Part shown: one piece after another, positions 31,311 to 42,128 of the stretch | Layout of the letters: the number at the start of each line of letters is the position of its first letter | How positions within the stretch are numbered: position 1 is the first letter of the stretch | Source of the DNA: Pinus tabuliformis | Taxonomy: Eukaryota; Streptophyta; Pinopsida; Pinales; Pinaceae | Length of the DNA stretch: 64,000 nucleotides | Assembly: GCA_031772625.1 (NCBI GenBank) | Contig: CM062819.1 | Coordinates: forward strand, 820,175,503-820,239,502 | Direction: 5' to 3' | Translations under genes and position numbers: made by a program | The notes under the pieces: generated by a model | What the model saw: the letters and a program-made list of their open reading frames with translations, nothing else | Told to the model about the DNA's origin: nothing | Database searches by the model: none

Positions 31311-34300
31311 CTTAATGGTATGCCCAAAGTGGAGGCATAACCCTTCTCTATGACCAAAACAGATTTTTCCATAGTGCTGATAAACTCTTGCCTTGAGGGA
31401 GGCTTCCTGTAGATCTTCAATCGGTGCCCATTGACAAGCATGGGAATGGCTTCCTCATCAATGGTTCGAATGAGGACAGATCCATTGTCATGGCACTGCT
31501 CCACTACATATGGTCCTAGCCATCTGGTTCTCAACTTCCCCTTGAAATCTTTGAATCTGGAGTCATACAACAAAGCCCAATCTCTCGACTGAAATTGCTT
31601 GTCATGGAGATGTTGGTCATGCCACACCTTCCTCTGAAGTTGAACCACTTCTGAGTGAAGGAGGGCCTGCATGCGGTGCTCATCCAGCCCATTCAGCTGC
31701 AACAACCTTTCTTGCTGTGCATGGCTGAGATCTAAGTCCAGCTGAGCTGCCATCCTCAAAGTGTTATACTCAAACTCAATGGACAGCAAAGCCTTCTTCC
31801 CATAGACCAGCTCATAAGGTGTGAAGCCGGTGGTGGTCTTCCAAGTGGTGTTGTAAGCCCAGGTGGCTTCAACCAGGCGATCTGCCCAGTCCTTTCTGCT
31901 GCTGCTCACCACTTTGGTCAAGATCCCCTCTAATGCTCTATTGGTGACCTCCACCTGCCCATTTGCTTGAGGATGATAGGGAGTGGAGGTTCTATGCTTG
32001 ATCTTGTGATGAGCTAGAAGATCTTCAATCAAGTTGGATGTGAACTGGCTCCCCTGATCGGTCACCAGCTCTCTTGGGTAGCCAAACTTGTAGAAGATGT
32101 TCTCTCTCAAGAACTCGACCACCTTCTCTTCTGTCGCTGCTTTGATTGCTTTAGTCTCTGCCCACTTTGTCAAGTAGTCAGTACACACAATGATGTAGGA
32201 TCTCTGCCTTGAAGAGGGATTGATTGGACCCACAAAGTCCATGCCCCACTTCTCAAATGGCTCAAGAGTCACTTGAGGTTGGAGAGGCATCTCATCCCTT
32301 TGGGTCGGTTTCCCCATTCTTTGGCATTGGTCACACTGGCTGACATATCTTCTGACATCTTGATGAAGTGTGGGCCAATAGTAGCCTGCTTGCAGAATCT
32401 TGAAGGCAGTTCTCTTTGCTGCAAAATGTCCTCCACAAGGCCCATCGTGACAGGTGAGGAGGATGTCAAAGACTTCCTCTTCCCTTACACAACGCCTTAA
32501 GATCTGATCAGGGCCAAGCTTGAACAGGTTGCCCCCGATCCAAGTGAATGAGGCACTTTTTCTGATGATTTTGCTCTTCTCTTTTGAAGAGAGGTGCGGA
32601 GGGAACTGAGCTGAAACAAGGTAGTTTGCTATATCAGCAAACCATGGAGAGAGTACTGAGATAGCAAACAGATGCTCATCAGGCATCTGGTCATCCACCA
32701 TCCCATCTTCACCTGCAGACAAATCCAATCTAGATAAAAAGTCAGCAGCAACATTCTCTCTACCTGGTTTATCAACAATGGTTAGATCAAACTGCTGCAA
32801 TAAAAGTAACCATCTAATAATACGAGCATTCACATCTGGTTTATTCATCAAATATCTAATAGCAGCATGGTCAGTATGTACAAAAGTCTGGTAACCAGTA
32901 ATGTAATGACGGAACTTGTTCAGTGCATGGACCACAGCTAAGAATTCCTTCTCGGTTACAGTGTAGTTCAGCTCGGCTTTGGACAAGTTTTTGCTAACGA
33001 AGTAAATGGCATATGGAAGTTTTTCCTCAACTTGTCCTAAGGCTGCACCTATGGCTTTGTTTGAGGCATCAGTGTGGATGTGGAAAGGTAGGGCCCAGTT
33101 TGGACCTCTCAAGATTGGTGCTGACACCAACTTGTCCTTTATCTCATTCAAACTCCTCTGACAATCGTCAGTCCACTTAAACTCCACATCTTTTGCCAAC
33201 AGACCAAACAATGGTGAGGCTAACTTGCTAAAGTCCTTAATGAATCTCCGGTAGTATCCTGCTAATCCCAAGAAACTCCGGACATCCCTTACTTTTTGAG
33301 GAGGTGGAACCCTCTTGATGAGAGCAATTTTGTTGGGATCCACCTGTAATCCTTGGGAAGAAATAGTATGGCCTAGCACGGTCCCCTCAATCATTAGGAA
33401 TTCACATTTTTCAGGACTAAGGGACAAGTTCATCTCAGTGCACTTGGTTAGGACCTTTCCCAAGTTGGACAATGCTTCCTGGAAGTTGGCCCCATAAGGG
33501 GTAAAGTCATCCATGTATATTTCCACTACATCATGGACCAACTCCGAGAAGATGCTCAAGACAGCTCTTTGAAAAGTAGCAGGAGCATTGCATAGCCCAA
33601 AGGGAAGGACTCGGTAGGCAAAGGTACCCCAAGGACAGGTGAAGGTGGTCTTATCTTGGTCTTCCGGGCTGATTTGGATTTGATTGTACCCGCTAAACCC
33701 ATCCAAGAAAGAGAAGAACTTCTTTCCTGCCAGTCCATCCAACACTTGATCTATGAAGGGTAGGGGGAAATGGTCTTTCTTGGTAGCTTTGTTCAGCTCA
33801 CAGTAATCTACACAGATCCTCCACTTCCCATTCTTCTTGGGAACCAACACTAGAGGGGACACCCATTCACTATCTGAGATGGGGTAGATGAATCCGGCAT
33901 CCAACAGTTTTTGCAGCTCTTCCTTGACAATGTCCTTAAGGGCTGGATTCATTCTCCTCTGGGGTTGCCTAACTAGTTTACAATCCTCTTTGATGTATAT
34001 ATGATGGGTACAGACCGAGGGATGGACTCCTTTCATCTCCTTATAGCTCCAAGCAAAAGCATCTAAGTGGCTGGCCAATAGGCTACACAACTCCTTCTCC
34101 TGGGAAGGAGATAGGGAGGAGCTGATCTTTAATGCTCTCTCAGGGCCAAACTCCACACTTTTGACTCTGGGAGTGACAGGGCCGGTTGTACAAAGGTCCA
34201 CTGAGGTGCTAGCTTGGGCATCCTCCACCAATTTTTTTAAAGGTAGTGCACTGGTAGGTGGATTCTGGATCAAGTTCTCGATCAAATCATCCTCGGTTGG

Positions 34301-35311
34301 GGGATTTCTTCTATTGGTTTCTATGGTACACAGAGGTGCTGAATACACCTCGTCTTCTTCTCCTTCTTCCAACCAGAGTGGTAAATCATGCTCTAAAGAA
34401 GGTTGGGCAGGAGGGTATAGGACTAGCTGCTTGGACATGGGACCATTCTTGATGGTCATGTTTCCTGCCCGACAACTTATGTAAGCATCTGCAGTAGCTA
34501 ACCAAGGCCTTCCCAAGATGAGAGGGTATCCAGTAAGCTTGGCCTTTGGTTGCAGAACCAGGAAGTCTGCAGGGTATTCCCAAGAATCAATAGAGACCAA
34601 GACATCCTCCACAATCCCTTCGGGAGTCACGGTGGAGCGATCTACTAATTGCAGTACTGTCGAGGTCTTCCTCAAGGAACCCTGAAGATTGAGTTTAAGC
34701 ATGGTATCTCTGGTCATCACATTGATGGCTGCCCCTAGATCAATCAAGGTGTGGGGGATAATGGTGCCATTGATGTGAACATCTACTACAGGGCTTCCAG
34801 GATCTAGGTACTTTGGGCAGATGACTTGTCCTAGCATAAGGTCAGACAGTTTTCCTATGACATTGATAGTTGAGGCATCTTTCTTCCGTCTGCCTGGGTG
34901 TTTGAAACACTTCTCCTTAACCAGCTTGTTATATATAGGCACATCCTTGATGGCTTGGAGAAGTGGGATTTTTACACACAACTGCTTGAGCTCACCCAAA
35001 AGCTCATCTTCTTCGGGGTTAGGTTGTGTGGTGGCTGTTAGTCTCTCAGGAAAGGGTGGAATAGGCTTTGGTTCACTCTCCTGATGGTTTTCCTCATCCT
35101 CTGGGGGAGGAGGTTGACGATCTGGAAGAGTCTTTCCAGATCTAAGATTGATCTCCTGGATCTCCACAGCATAGGTAGGGCATGAGGTCTCCCCAGTATA
35201 TACCTGCTGAGCCTGTCTATTGTTGGGGTTCGGGTTCGGTTGAGCAGGCATCTGAGGTTGCCTAGAAGGAGCAGGAGGTAAAGGCTGAGGTTGAACTGGT
35301 GGTGGAGGCAA
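31115..35311 (-). CDS. pol: Element C pol: protease, RT, RNase H, integrase
   Basis: An uninterrupted 1398-codon frame. A Pro-rich linker with NLRSGKTLP opens it. The protease site is TLIDLGAAINVM (about residue 190; D-L-G as in Athila-type elements). RT has WRICVDYCELNKATKKD, FLDGFSGYNQIQI and YMDD at about residue 599 (33506-33517). RNase H has HIHTDASNKAIGAALGQ near residue 745. Integrase has the H-H-C-C unit near residues 957-995 (CDQCQRMGK), then D in WGMDFVGP, D in VTDQGSQF and E in HPQANGQVE (about 1020, 1084, 1116). All catalytic residues are present. After GPYVVEQCHDNGSVLIRTID the tail is Lys-rich from the poly-A repeats. It is in the same frame as gag, one TAA apart. Confidence 0.94.
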
Positions 35312-35365
35312 AATGGCAGGAGGAGTGTTGTATTGGGGCCTCCACCCCGACTGAGGAGCACTCCA

Positions 35366-36685
35366 TTAAGGCTGCGACTGGGTATGTGAGTGATATGGAT
35401 GAGAGGGAGGTTGAGTAGGATACTGAGGTGGATAAGACCATGGAGGAGGCATGGACCAAGAAGGATGAGCAGGGGGACCCCAAGAAGGCATAGGAGTCGA
35501 TTGGTTGGGGTTGTAATAAGCTTGAGATGCCCCTTGCATCCCCTGCTGATAAGGTCTAGATCCTTGAGGCCTCCGTTGGTTGATGAAGTAGAGAGGTTCA
35601 GTGGGGGCTTCAGTCCCTTGGTACATGGCTTTAAATCCAGGTAAGGTTGGACACTGATTTGTTGGGTGGTCCTCCTCACAAACGAAACACACTTCAACCG
35701 AATGCAATGGACATTCGTTCTTAGGGTGTCTTCTGGTGCACCTAGGACAGAAGATAGCCAAGGCTCTCTCAGCTTCTTCTTTCTTCTGCTGGATCCTGAA
35801 TGTGTCCAGCTGCATGGCAATGGTCTGTCTCACCTCACTCTTAAGATCTTCTAATTGGTTTGTAAACTCATGTTTGGAGAAAGGGACACCAGTGGAGACG
35901 AGATTTCCTCTACCTATTTTCCTAGCTGCCCTAGAATGATTTCGGAACACAGTCTTGATGTCCTCATAAGGCAGTTGGTAAATGTCCCCCCCAGCTAACA
36001 TGTGAAGGGTGTCTAAGAGATCTTCAGGGACTCCTCGGAGTAGAACCAACTTGAGGGATTCAGGGTCAAGTGTGCACCTGGCCCGTTTATAGCTAAGTTG
36101 GAACCTCTCCTCATAATCCTCTAAAGACTCATCATTCCCCATGGTCACTCGAAAGATCTCTCCCTTAGTTTCCTTGGACCTACAATAATCCCTATACTTG
36201 GCATTGAAGGCTTGCTGCATCTGAGCCCAAGTAGCTATGCTATTCCCAGGTAATCCCATGAACCAGCGTAGGGCTGCATCCTTAAGGGTGGAAGGGAAAA
36301 GCTTCAGCTTTTGCTCATCTTCAGTATAGTCATAGGTTCTACAAAGGACAGCAAACTCAAACAAGAAGGTATCAGGATCCTCAGTGGTCAGTCCATGGAA
36401 GTGAGGCAAAGCAGAGGGGCTAATGTTTTTCATTTTCATCTCCCCATTGGTCTCTCGGATGTGGAAAGCTCCTTCTATTCTCTCATCTTCTCTATTGTCC
36501 GCCATAGCTACAGATGGAGTGGTCTCTAACTCTTCTTCTTCTATAGGGTCTTGGTATATCTCAGGATGTTCACCTATAGGTTCCTCTGGGTCACTGTCAC
36601 CAAAGAAGAGAGAAGGGTGACTCAGTGATGTGGTGGGGGTGTTTGGTAGGAATTTGCCTGATCTATCACGGTTCCTACGAGGCAT
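35366..36685 (-). CDS. gag: Element C gag
   Basis: Starts at the ATG at 36685 (MPRRNRDRSGKFL); the frame is open further upstream to 36802, but this start gives the usual basic N terminus. An acidic stretch is followed by the gag domain (SALPHFHGLTTEDPDTFLFEF, LKLFPSTLKDAALRWFMGLP, FRVTMGNDESLEDYEERF). Two Cys/His clusters follow (CPRCTRRHPKNECP and CFVCEEDHPTNQCP), the nucleocapsid knuckles, then a Pro/Gln-rich tail. A TAA near 35364 separates it from pol in the same frame. About 440 residues is normal for gag. Confidence 0.9.
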   Translation of the reverse strand: MPRRNRDRSGKFLPNTPTTSLSHPSLFFGDSDPEEPIGEHPEIYQDPIEEEELETTPSVAMADNREDERIEGAFHIRETNGEMKMKNISPSALPHFHGLTTEDPDTFLFEFAVLCRTYDYTEDEQKLKLFPSTLKDAALRWFMGLPGNSIATWAQMQQAFNAKYRDYCRSKETKGEIFRVTMGNDESLEDYEERFQLSYKRARCTLDPESLKLVLLRGVPEDLLDTLHMLAGGDIYQLPYEDIKTVFRNHSRAARKIGRGNLVSTGVPFSKHEFTNQLEDLKSEVRQTIAMQLDTFRIQQKKEEAERALAIFCPRCTRRHPKNECPLHSVEVCFVCEEDHPTNQCPTLPGFKAMYQGTEAPTEPLYFINQRRPQGSRPYQQGMQGASQAYYNPNQSTPMPSWGPPAHPSWSMPPPWSYPPQYPTQPPSHPYHSHTQSQP

Positions 36686-36814
36686 GAAATGGAAAGGACT
36701 TTTCTTTCTTTTGTTTTGAGTGCTTTTGTTTTTTTCTTTGGTACCTGCAAAACTGAAACAAAGTGATCTACAACTAACTATATTGCTCAAATGAAATTGC
36801 AAAATTGGAAAGCT

Positions 36815-37021
36815 AATCTAGGAAAGCAAGAAATATTAATCTAGGAAAGCAGGAAATGCTAATCTAGGAAAGCAAGAAATATTAATCTAGGAAAGCAAGA
36901 AATATTAATCTAGGAAAGCAGGAAATGCTAATCTAGGAAAGCAAGAAATATTAATCTAGGAAAGCAAGAAATATTAATCTAGGAAAGCAGGAAATGCTAA
37001 TCTAGGAAAGCAAGAAATGCT
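36815..37021 (-). repeat. Nine 23-bp tandem repeats in element C leader
   Basis: Exactly 207 bp, 9 x 23. The unit is AATCTAGGAAAGCAAGAAATATT with a second form ending CAGGAAATGCT. The order of forms is a-g-a-a-g-a-a-g-a', so there is a higher-order 69-bp period. It lies between the primer site and gag. Confidence 0.95.
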
Positions 37022-37119
37022 AAGCTACTTTTGCAAAAAGGGAAATGAAGTAAACTACTGAGCAGAAGTAAGAGTATGGAAGTAGAAGAAAAGCAACAAT
37101 TACTAATACTCTGACACGT

Positions 37120-37136
37120 CCCCGGCAACGGCGCCA
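37120..37136 (-). other. Element C primer-binding site (tRNA-Asp)
   Basis: The minus strand reads TGGCGCCGTTGCCGGGG, a perfect match to the site complementary to the 3' end of plant tRNA-Asp. It lies six bases from the LTR. Confidence 0.92.
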
Positions 37137-37142
37137 AAAAGA

Positions 37143-39267
37143 TGGTGAGCTCCAGTATTGTAGCAATAATGCTACAACTCCTGGGGCTTCCTGTCTCTCA
37201 TTTTATCAACCCGGTAGTTCGTACAAACTTGAAAGCGACGGTGCTATATGCACAAGTACTAGCTCTTGTCGCAGCTGTCACTTGGTCAGCTGGCACAAGT
37301 CCGCTAGGGCTCAAGCCAACTTCTATAGGCTCTCAGAAGAAGCTTGCTAGTTGATGGACGAAAGCTAATCTCAAAGGAAAGCTACTTTACTTGACAAAAA
37401 TGAACTGAAAGCAAATCAAAGCAGGTAAACCTAGGAAACCCTAATTTAACTAGTCTAACCTCTACAATGCAAGAAAGGTGCATGAAACTTCTACCAATGC
37501 TGCTGTTACCTCTAATAAGTGCAAATGCATGGATCTAAACTATTTGCATCATGGAAGATATGTTTTTGTATTTTTCCTTTAAGTGTGTGGAATGATTGTG
37601 ATCTTGTGCTAACTAGGGTTTGGTTGTGCAGATGGGATGGAGAAGGAAGGAAAGCGTGGGATAGGTTGGGGAGGCTAAGAGAGGTCCCTAGGGATCCTTA
37701 GCATCCATCCACAGAGGTTCCTCGCATTCAGATGCTCAGCAACCGAGAGAGTGGCCTCCTACAGGATGGCTGTGGAGGATCCTATAGGATACTCTGTTTT
37801 CTACAGGATGTCTACAAATGGCTACAGGATGACCTACCGTGAGTGTTTGGAGTGATGGAGGAGTAATGGAATGGTAGGGGAAGATGTGTAAGGTAGGAAT
37901 GAGGCTGGTGATGGCTGTAGAAGTGGAGGAATAGGATAGGGAGTGAATGTAAGGAGTAGGTTGGAAGATAGAGGGCTAGGTCAATGAAAGGGCTAGAGAA
38001 TGGAAGTATGTGAGGAGTGAAAGACTTTGGGAGATAATAGAGCGGAGCAGGGGTCGAAGATGTGGTTGCATGCTTGATCAAGATGGAGAATGAAGTAATG
38101 GAACGAGAGAGAGCAGTGTAAATGGAACAAATGCTTATGACTGTCACTTAACCAAAAATGCATCAACCTAAACTACTTGTGCCTGTAAATTCGATGAGCA
38201 GCAATCTAAACGTGAAAGAGAACGTGCATGAAGCTGTGGTAAGGAAGTGTGGTGCAGGTGTGAATCATGTAGAAGCAGCTAACTTAACGTGACTGTGTTG
38301 GCAGCAATCATGGAATAAAGAAATGCGTATTTTTGGTGGTTAATCATGGACTTCACTCCAATCCAAGATGAGACGGCAGTGAGCCTTAACAACCTTTTTG
38401 TTGGAGCTCCAATGGACTATATCTACCCTCTGCTACACGAAACAACTGTAAACAAACTCACCATAAGCAAATCCTATCTAACTCATGAGAAAGACCAACT
38501 TAACAACCTGTAATTCGAATTGCATGTGCAAATGAAAACTCAAAGTGCTGAAAACGAAATGGAAACAACACTACAGCAGAGGGGACCTATGGCTCTCAGG
38601 TTGGGCCCTAACCTGAGAGCTATAGTCTCCTTAAGGAACTCAGAACTAGATCACAAACTGCCTTCTTTATTCATAACTGATATCATGCCAAATTGGCTTA
38701 CAAAAAGGAACGAAAACTGAACTGTGCTCCAAAATTACAATAGCAATACGAGAGTTTCAACAACCTATCTAAGGCTAAAGCCTTCATACTTATACAAAAA
38801 CGATGATCCAACAAGTGTCCTACATTTTAGGAGCTCGGCTGTCCAACTAGAGTTTAACTGCTGATCCTGTAGGATGGTCATAATTGATGTTCCTGTAGAG
38901 CAATTTATAACTGCTGTTCCTGTAGAACAGCTGGCCGTTTTTTAAGCTCGGAGGGGAGATGGATTAGAGCTCGGAGTTCTTGATGGGAATCACGAGGGAT
39001 GTCCCTAGAACCGTGGACATCCTCTCCCAAAACCCGCAGTGCCACCTCGTTGTCTCCTTAACTCCTTTTTCGTTGTCTTTTGCTCCCTTTTAATGCCAAA
39101 ACCTGGAATCAAAATGCATTAGTCACGTAGAGAGAGTGCCTACCCTTCTTCCTACAAACAACATGAATAAACTAAGAAATGCATGCATAAGCAATAAAAA
39201 ATGAATGGTTTGAGCAAGTAGAATAGGCCAAAATGAGCCCAAATTGTACCAAAATTGGGGCTCATCA
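37143..39267 (-). repeat. Element C 5' LTR (right)
   Basis: The same 2125-bp sequence as 25272-27396 with about 20 substitutions by eye, and no length difference. It carries six exact copies of the TCCTGTAG word on either strand; one copy present in the left LTR is mutated here (CTATAGGA near 37782), and one mutated in the left is intact here. Confidence 0.95.
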
Positions 39268-39545
39268 CCTGACAAGAAAATGGGGGCACCTCGCCTTGAC
39301 AGTCCAGTCAAGAAGTACATGTCCTCTATGGTCAAGGAGATGGCCTTTCCCCTAATCTGGAACACTTGGTTAACAGGATCCCAAGCATCAAGCATGTACT
39401 GCAGCAAAGAAATCTGTGCTCTCATACTAGAGATACGGAAGAACTTCAGCAGGCCATAGTTCCGCAGCGCGTTCACCGTGACAGGGTCATGGAGGGAAAT
39501 CATGTCCTCTTCTTCATGTTCTCATTCTCGCCATGTAAGGGACAT
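39268..39545 (-). CDS. Antisense accessory gene of element B, main exon, 5' part
   Basis: The first coding part. The ATG at 39543-39545 is followed by an in-frame TGA at 39522-39524 (CGA to TGA is a likely mutation), and the next in-frame ATG is at 39501-39503. The product includes NALRNYGLLKFFRI and ISLTIEDMYFLTGLSRRG, the block that matches the accessory proteins of elements A and C. Element C inserted at CCTGA (39268-39272) and split the gene. The reading direction is opposite to gag-pol of element B. Confidence 0.7.
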
Positions 39546-39560
39546 TTTGTTCAGTGTTCC

Positions 39561-39862
39561 CTGCAAAGCAAACAAGAGAAGGAGTAAGTTCCTGATTTTG
39601 ATGAAAAAACTGGCGAAAAAATCATCAAAAAATGACCTTAAAAACTCAGTTTTTGAGCCCAGCGCAGGCAGAGAGTCTCCCACTTGTGCTGAGGGTCAGG
39701 CTGCCTTAAGGCAGCTTGACCTTCAGCGCAGGTTTCGAAAGGGGAACCTGCGCTGATCTTAGGGCGCCCTGGCAAAACCCCAGGGGCTCAGAAATACTGG
39801 AAAACAGGCATAAAACAGGAAAAGGAAACCATGGAAAGAAAGAGCTAGGGTTTAGCTCCTAC
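39561..39862 (-). other. Predicted leader intron of the antisense gene (element B)
   Basis: 302 bp, minus strand. Donor is CCAG|GTAGGAG (GT at 39862-39861). The acceptor has a long pyrimidine tract ending TTTGCTTTGCAG (AG at 39562-39561), 16 bases before the ATG at 39545. The intron contains three CCTGCGCTG/CAGCGCAGG words (39660, 39724, 39747). Confidence 0.5.
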
Positions 39863-42115
39863 CTGGTCCAGACGGCGCCGAAAATCGTCCGCAGAATCTC
39901 CCAGAATCAGTTGATGAAAATCAAGGGGAAAGAGGCACCTCCAGAGCTCCAACAAACCAAATGCAAATGAAATGGTAAATGAGAGGTAAAAACACCTTTT
40001 AATGGCTTTTTACACAGTTTAAAGCGAAATATTAGGGTTATAATCTCATTTTCATGCAAATATTATTCATTTCTAACAAAGTTTGTTGCAGCAATTGAAA
40101 AAGCAGTACTATATTTGAAAAGAGAAAAGCTAGTAATGGTAAAAAATCAAAATTTGACCATATAATTGAGCAGTTTTACCGCGGAATTTATGCTCGTTAA
40201 AAAATAGAAAAGCGAGATCCGAGCAGTTTTAGCGTCATAGTTCATGCTCGTTAAAAAATAAACATAAGCTTTTGAGCAGTGTTTTGGCGCATTTAAGCTC
40301 ATTAAAAAATGAACCCAGTACCGGTAAATAACCATTGTGACCGTAAATTTATTAGCCATAAAAAGCCTTGGTCGTGTTTGCACCCGCCACCTCCATTCCA
40401 TTTGGCCAATCGTTCACCTCCATATGATTGTTTACCTATTTTGAGGAACAACTGCGAAGAGTGATATCACCTAGCCATCCTTGTGACACTGCCGTGATTG
40501 GAAAATTCCAACCTGTACCTGGAATCTGCTGCTATCCCTATTTATCACTCGTTCCTCAAAAGATGAGTCTTCTTTGAGCTCTTTTCTCCTGACTCGTAAA
40601 ATATGAAAAGTTTGCCGAGTTTTGGCCTTCCAGCTCATTAAAGTGACCGGAAGAGCTATCCCTCCTCTAGATTTTAATCTTTTTGGACCTGAGGGATTAT
40701 TACACAAAAAGGTCGAGCGCTTGTTTTATTCGGCTCGTTAAAGTTATCGAAAACTCATCCCTTCTGTATTGTTTTATACTTTTTCGGACTTAAGGGATTA
40801 GATGACGAAAAAGGAATTTTGGAGTTAACTTTCTGTACCTTTTCAGACTCTCTAAAATTGAAAAGGACCGAGTTTTCCTTGTCGTTAGACTCGTTAAAAT
40901 GATTAAATAGCGACAAACTTGTCTTTAGACAAGAACGAGTTTCCCTATCGCTAGGCTCGTTAAAACATAGCGATGGGCTTGCCCGAAGGGCAGGTTATAG
41001 AACAAGCATATGTTATCCTCCTCAAGCTTGACAAAAATAAAGAGGTACTGGTCAGAAATGACTGGGGAAAAATTGGGAGAACCTCAAAGCTTTAATGGTA
41101 GCAAGTCGCTCTTGAACATGACACTTTGTCCTCCGTATCACATCGGGTTGGGTTGTTTTCATTCACCGGTCTCATCACCATGGTCCTCGCCAAACCATCC
41201 ACATTTGGGGTAATGCTACCGATCCATCACATCAGTGTCGTTATATGTTCAAGAGATGTTGTTTAGAAAGAGTCAACCGTGTCCCATCCACTGCCATACA
41301 TTATCCTTCATCCACCCATGATCGCCACCCTGAATCATATTTCACAGATTGTTTTCACCTCCACTAAAATCATTAGCTCCGTTCCGTGTCACTGATGTGG
41401 GATTCATCAAGGCCCTCCTTTGACAGATCGCTTCTTTTCGACTTCAGCTCATTATCCAAGAAGTTGATCTAGGAACAACCCCCTCAGTACTTTGAAGCTT
41501 GCATGCCTCAATGGCAAGTTTCTCACTTCCGGCGACAGGTATACATCAATGACCTTCGACCAGAAGATTTTGCATGGTGTTCGACGCCAAGTCCTTTATT
41601 CACACCACGTGAATTGTACTGCAGTACCTTGAGGGTCATTATCATTATTGGTGATTCCTCTCGCGCTTGTTAACGGTTTACATTATTGACCGGTAATCAA
41701 GCGATGTCTTTCCATGTTCGACTTCAGCGCAATTCTCACATGGATCGACTTGTACTTAGAGTGAAGATCGAACGAGTTTGAAGACCCTGGATCTAGTTTC
41801 ATCCATCCGAGCTACGATATATATTCAGGAAATATAAAGACATTTGATATGTACATCATTACAGCAGATGATCATCCTACTCAAAGGATGATAATTTCAG
41901 CAGAGAATTATCAGTCTACCATCAGACGATCGTCTGTTCTATGTACCAAAATGAATTTATAAAGCTGAGCATGGGAATGCCCGCCTCAGCTAGATCATGA
42001 AAGCAGAATGAAAAATAATGTATTGTATTGTATTCTATTACAGGGCACCTCTCAGTGATTGAATGAACTTCGGATCCTCCTGATAAAGCATTTCACCCGA
42101 TAAACGACCTCATAC
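39863..42115. other. Element B 3' region with RCTCGTTAAA array
   Basis: Non-coding 3' part of element B and, on the other strand, the upstream region of the antisense gene. A short word [AG]CTC[GA]TTAAA recurs at 40192, 40246, 40297, 40633, 40733, 40889 and 40955 within loosely repeated blocks. From 41000 to 42115 I see no gene or repeat. Confidence 0.5.
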
Positions 42116-42128
42116 TTTAGGGGGCAAC
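42116..42128 (+). other. Element B polypurine tract
   Basis: TTTAGGGGGCAAC directly before the 3' LTR. Confidence 0.8.

Larger units (their letters stand above)
25272..39267 (-). mobile_element. Element C: nearly intact Ty3/gypsy with accessory gene
   Basis: 14.0 kb, inserted in the antisense gene of element B. Both LTRs are exactly 2125 bp and the target duplication is CCTGA (25267-25271 and 39268-39272). The minus-strand order is 5' LTR (right), tRNA-Asp primer site, 23-bp tandem repeats, gag, pol (protease, RT, RNase H, integrase), T-rich/A-rich repeats, a motif-rich spacer, an accessory frame, purine tract and 3' LTR (left). There is no chromodomain, and the D-L-G protease plus Asp primer fit the Athila/Tat side. 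About 20 substitutions separate the LTRs by eye (about 1 percent). Only one stop interrupts gag-pol and one interrupts the accessory frame. Confidence 0.95.

Noticed and set aside
36815-37021. CRISPR-like array
   Set aside because: The 23-bp units are head to tail without spacers, in the leader of a retrotransposon.
37120-37136. tRNA gene remnants at the primer sites (10401, 15273, 37120)
   Set aside because: Only the 3'-end complement of each tRNA is present, directly beside an LTR; these are primer-binding sites.
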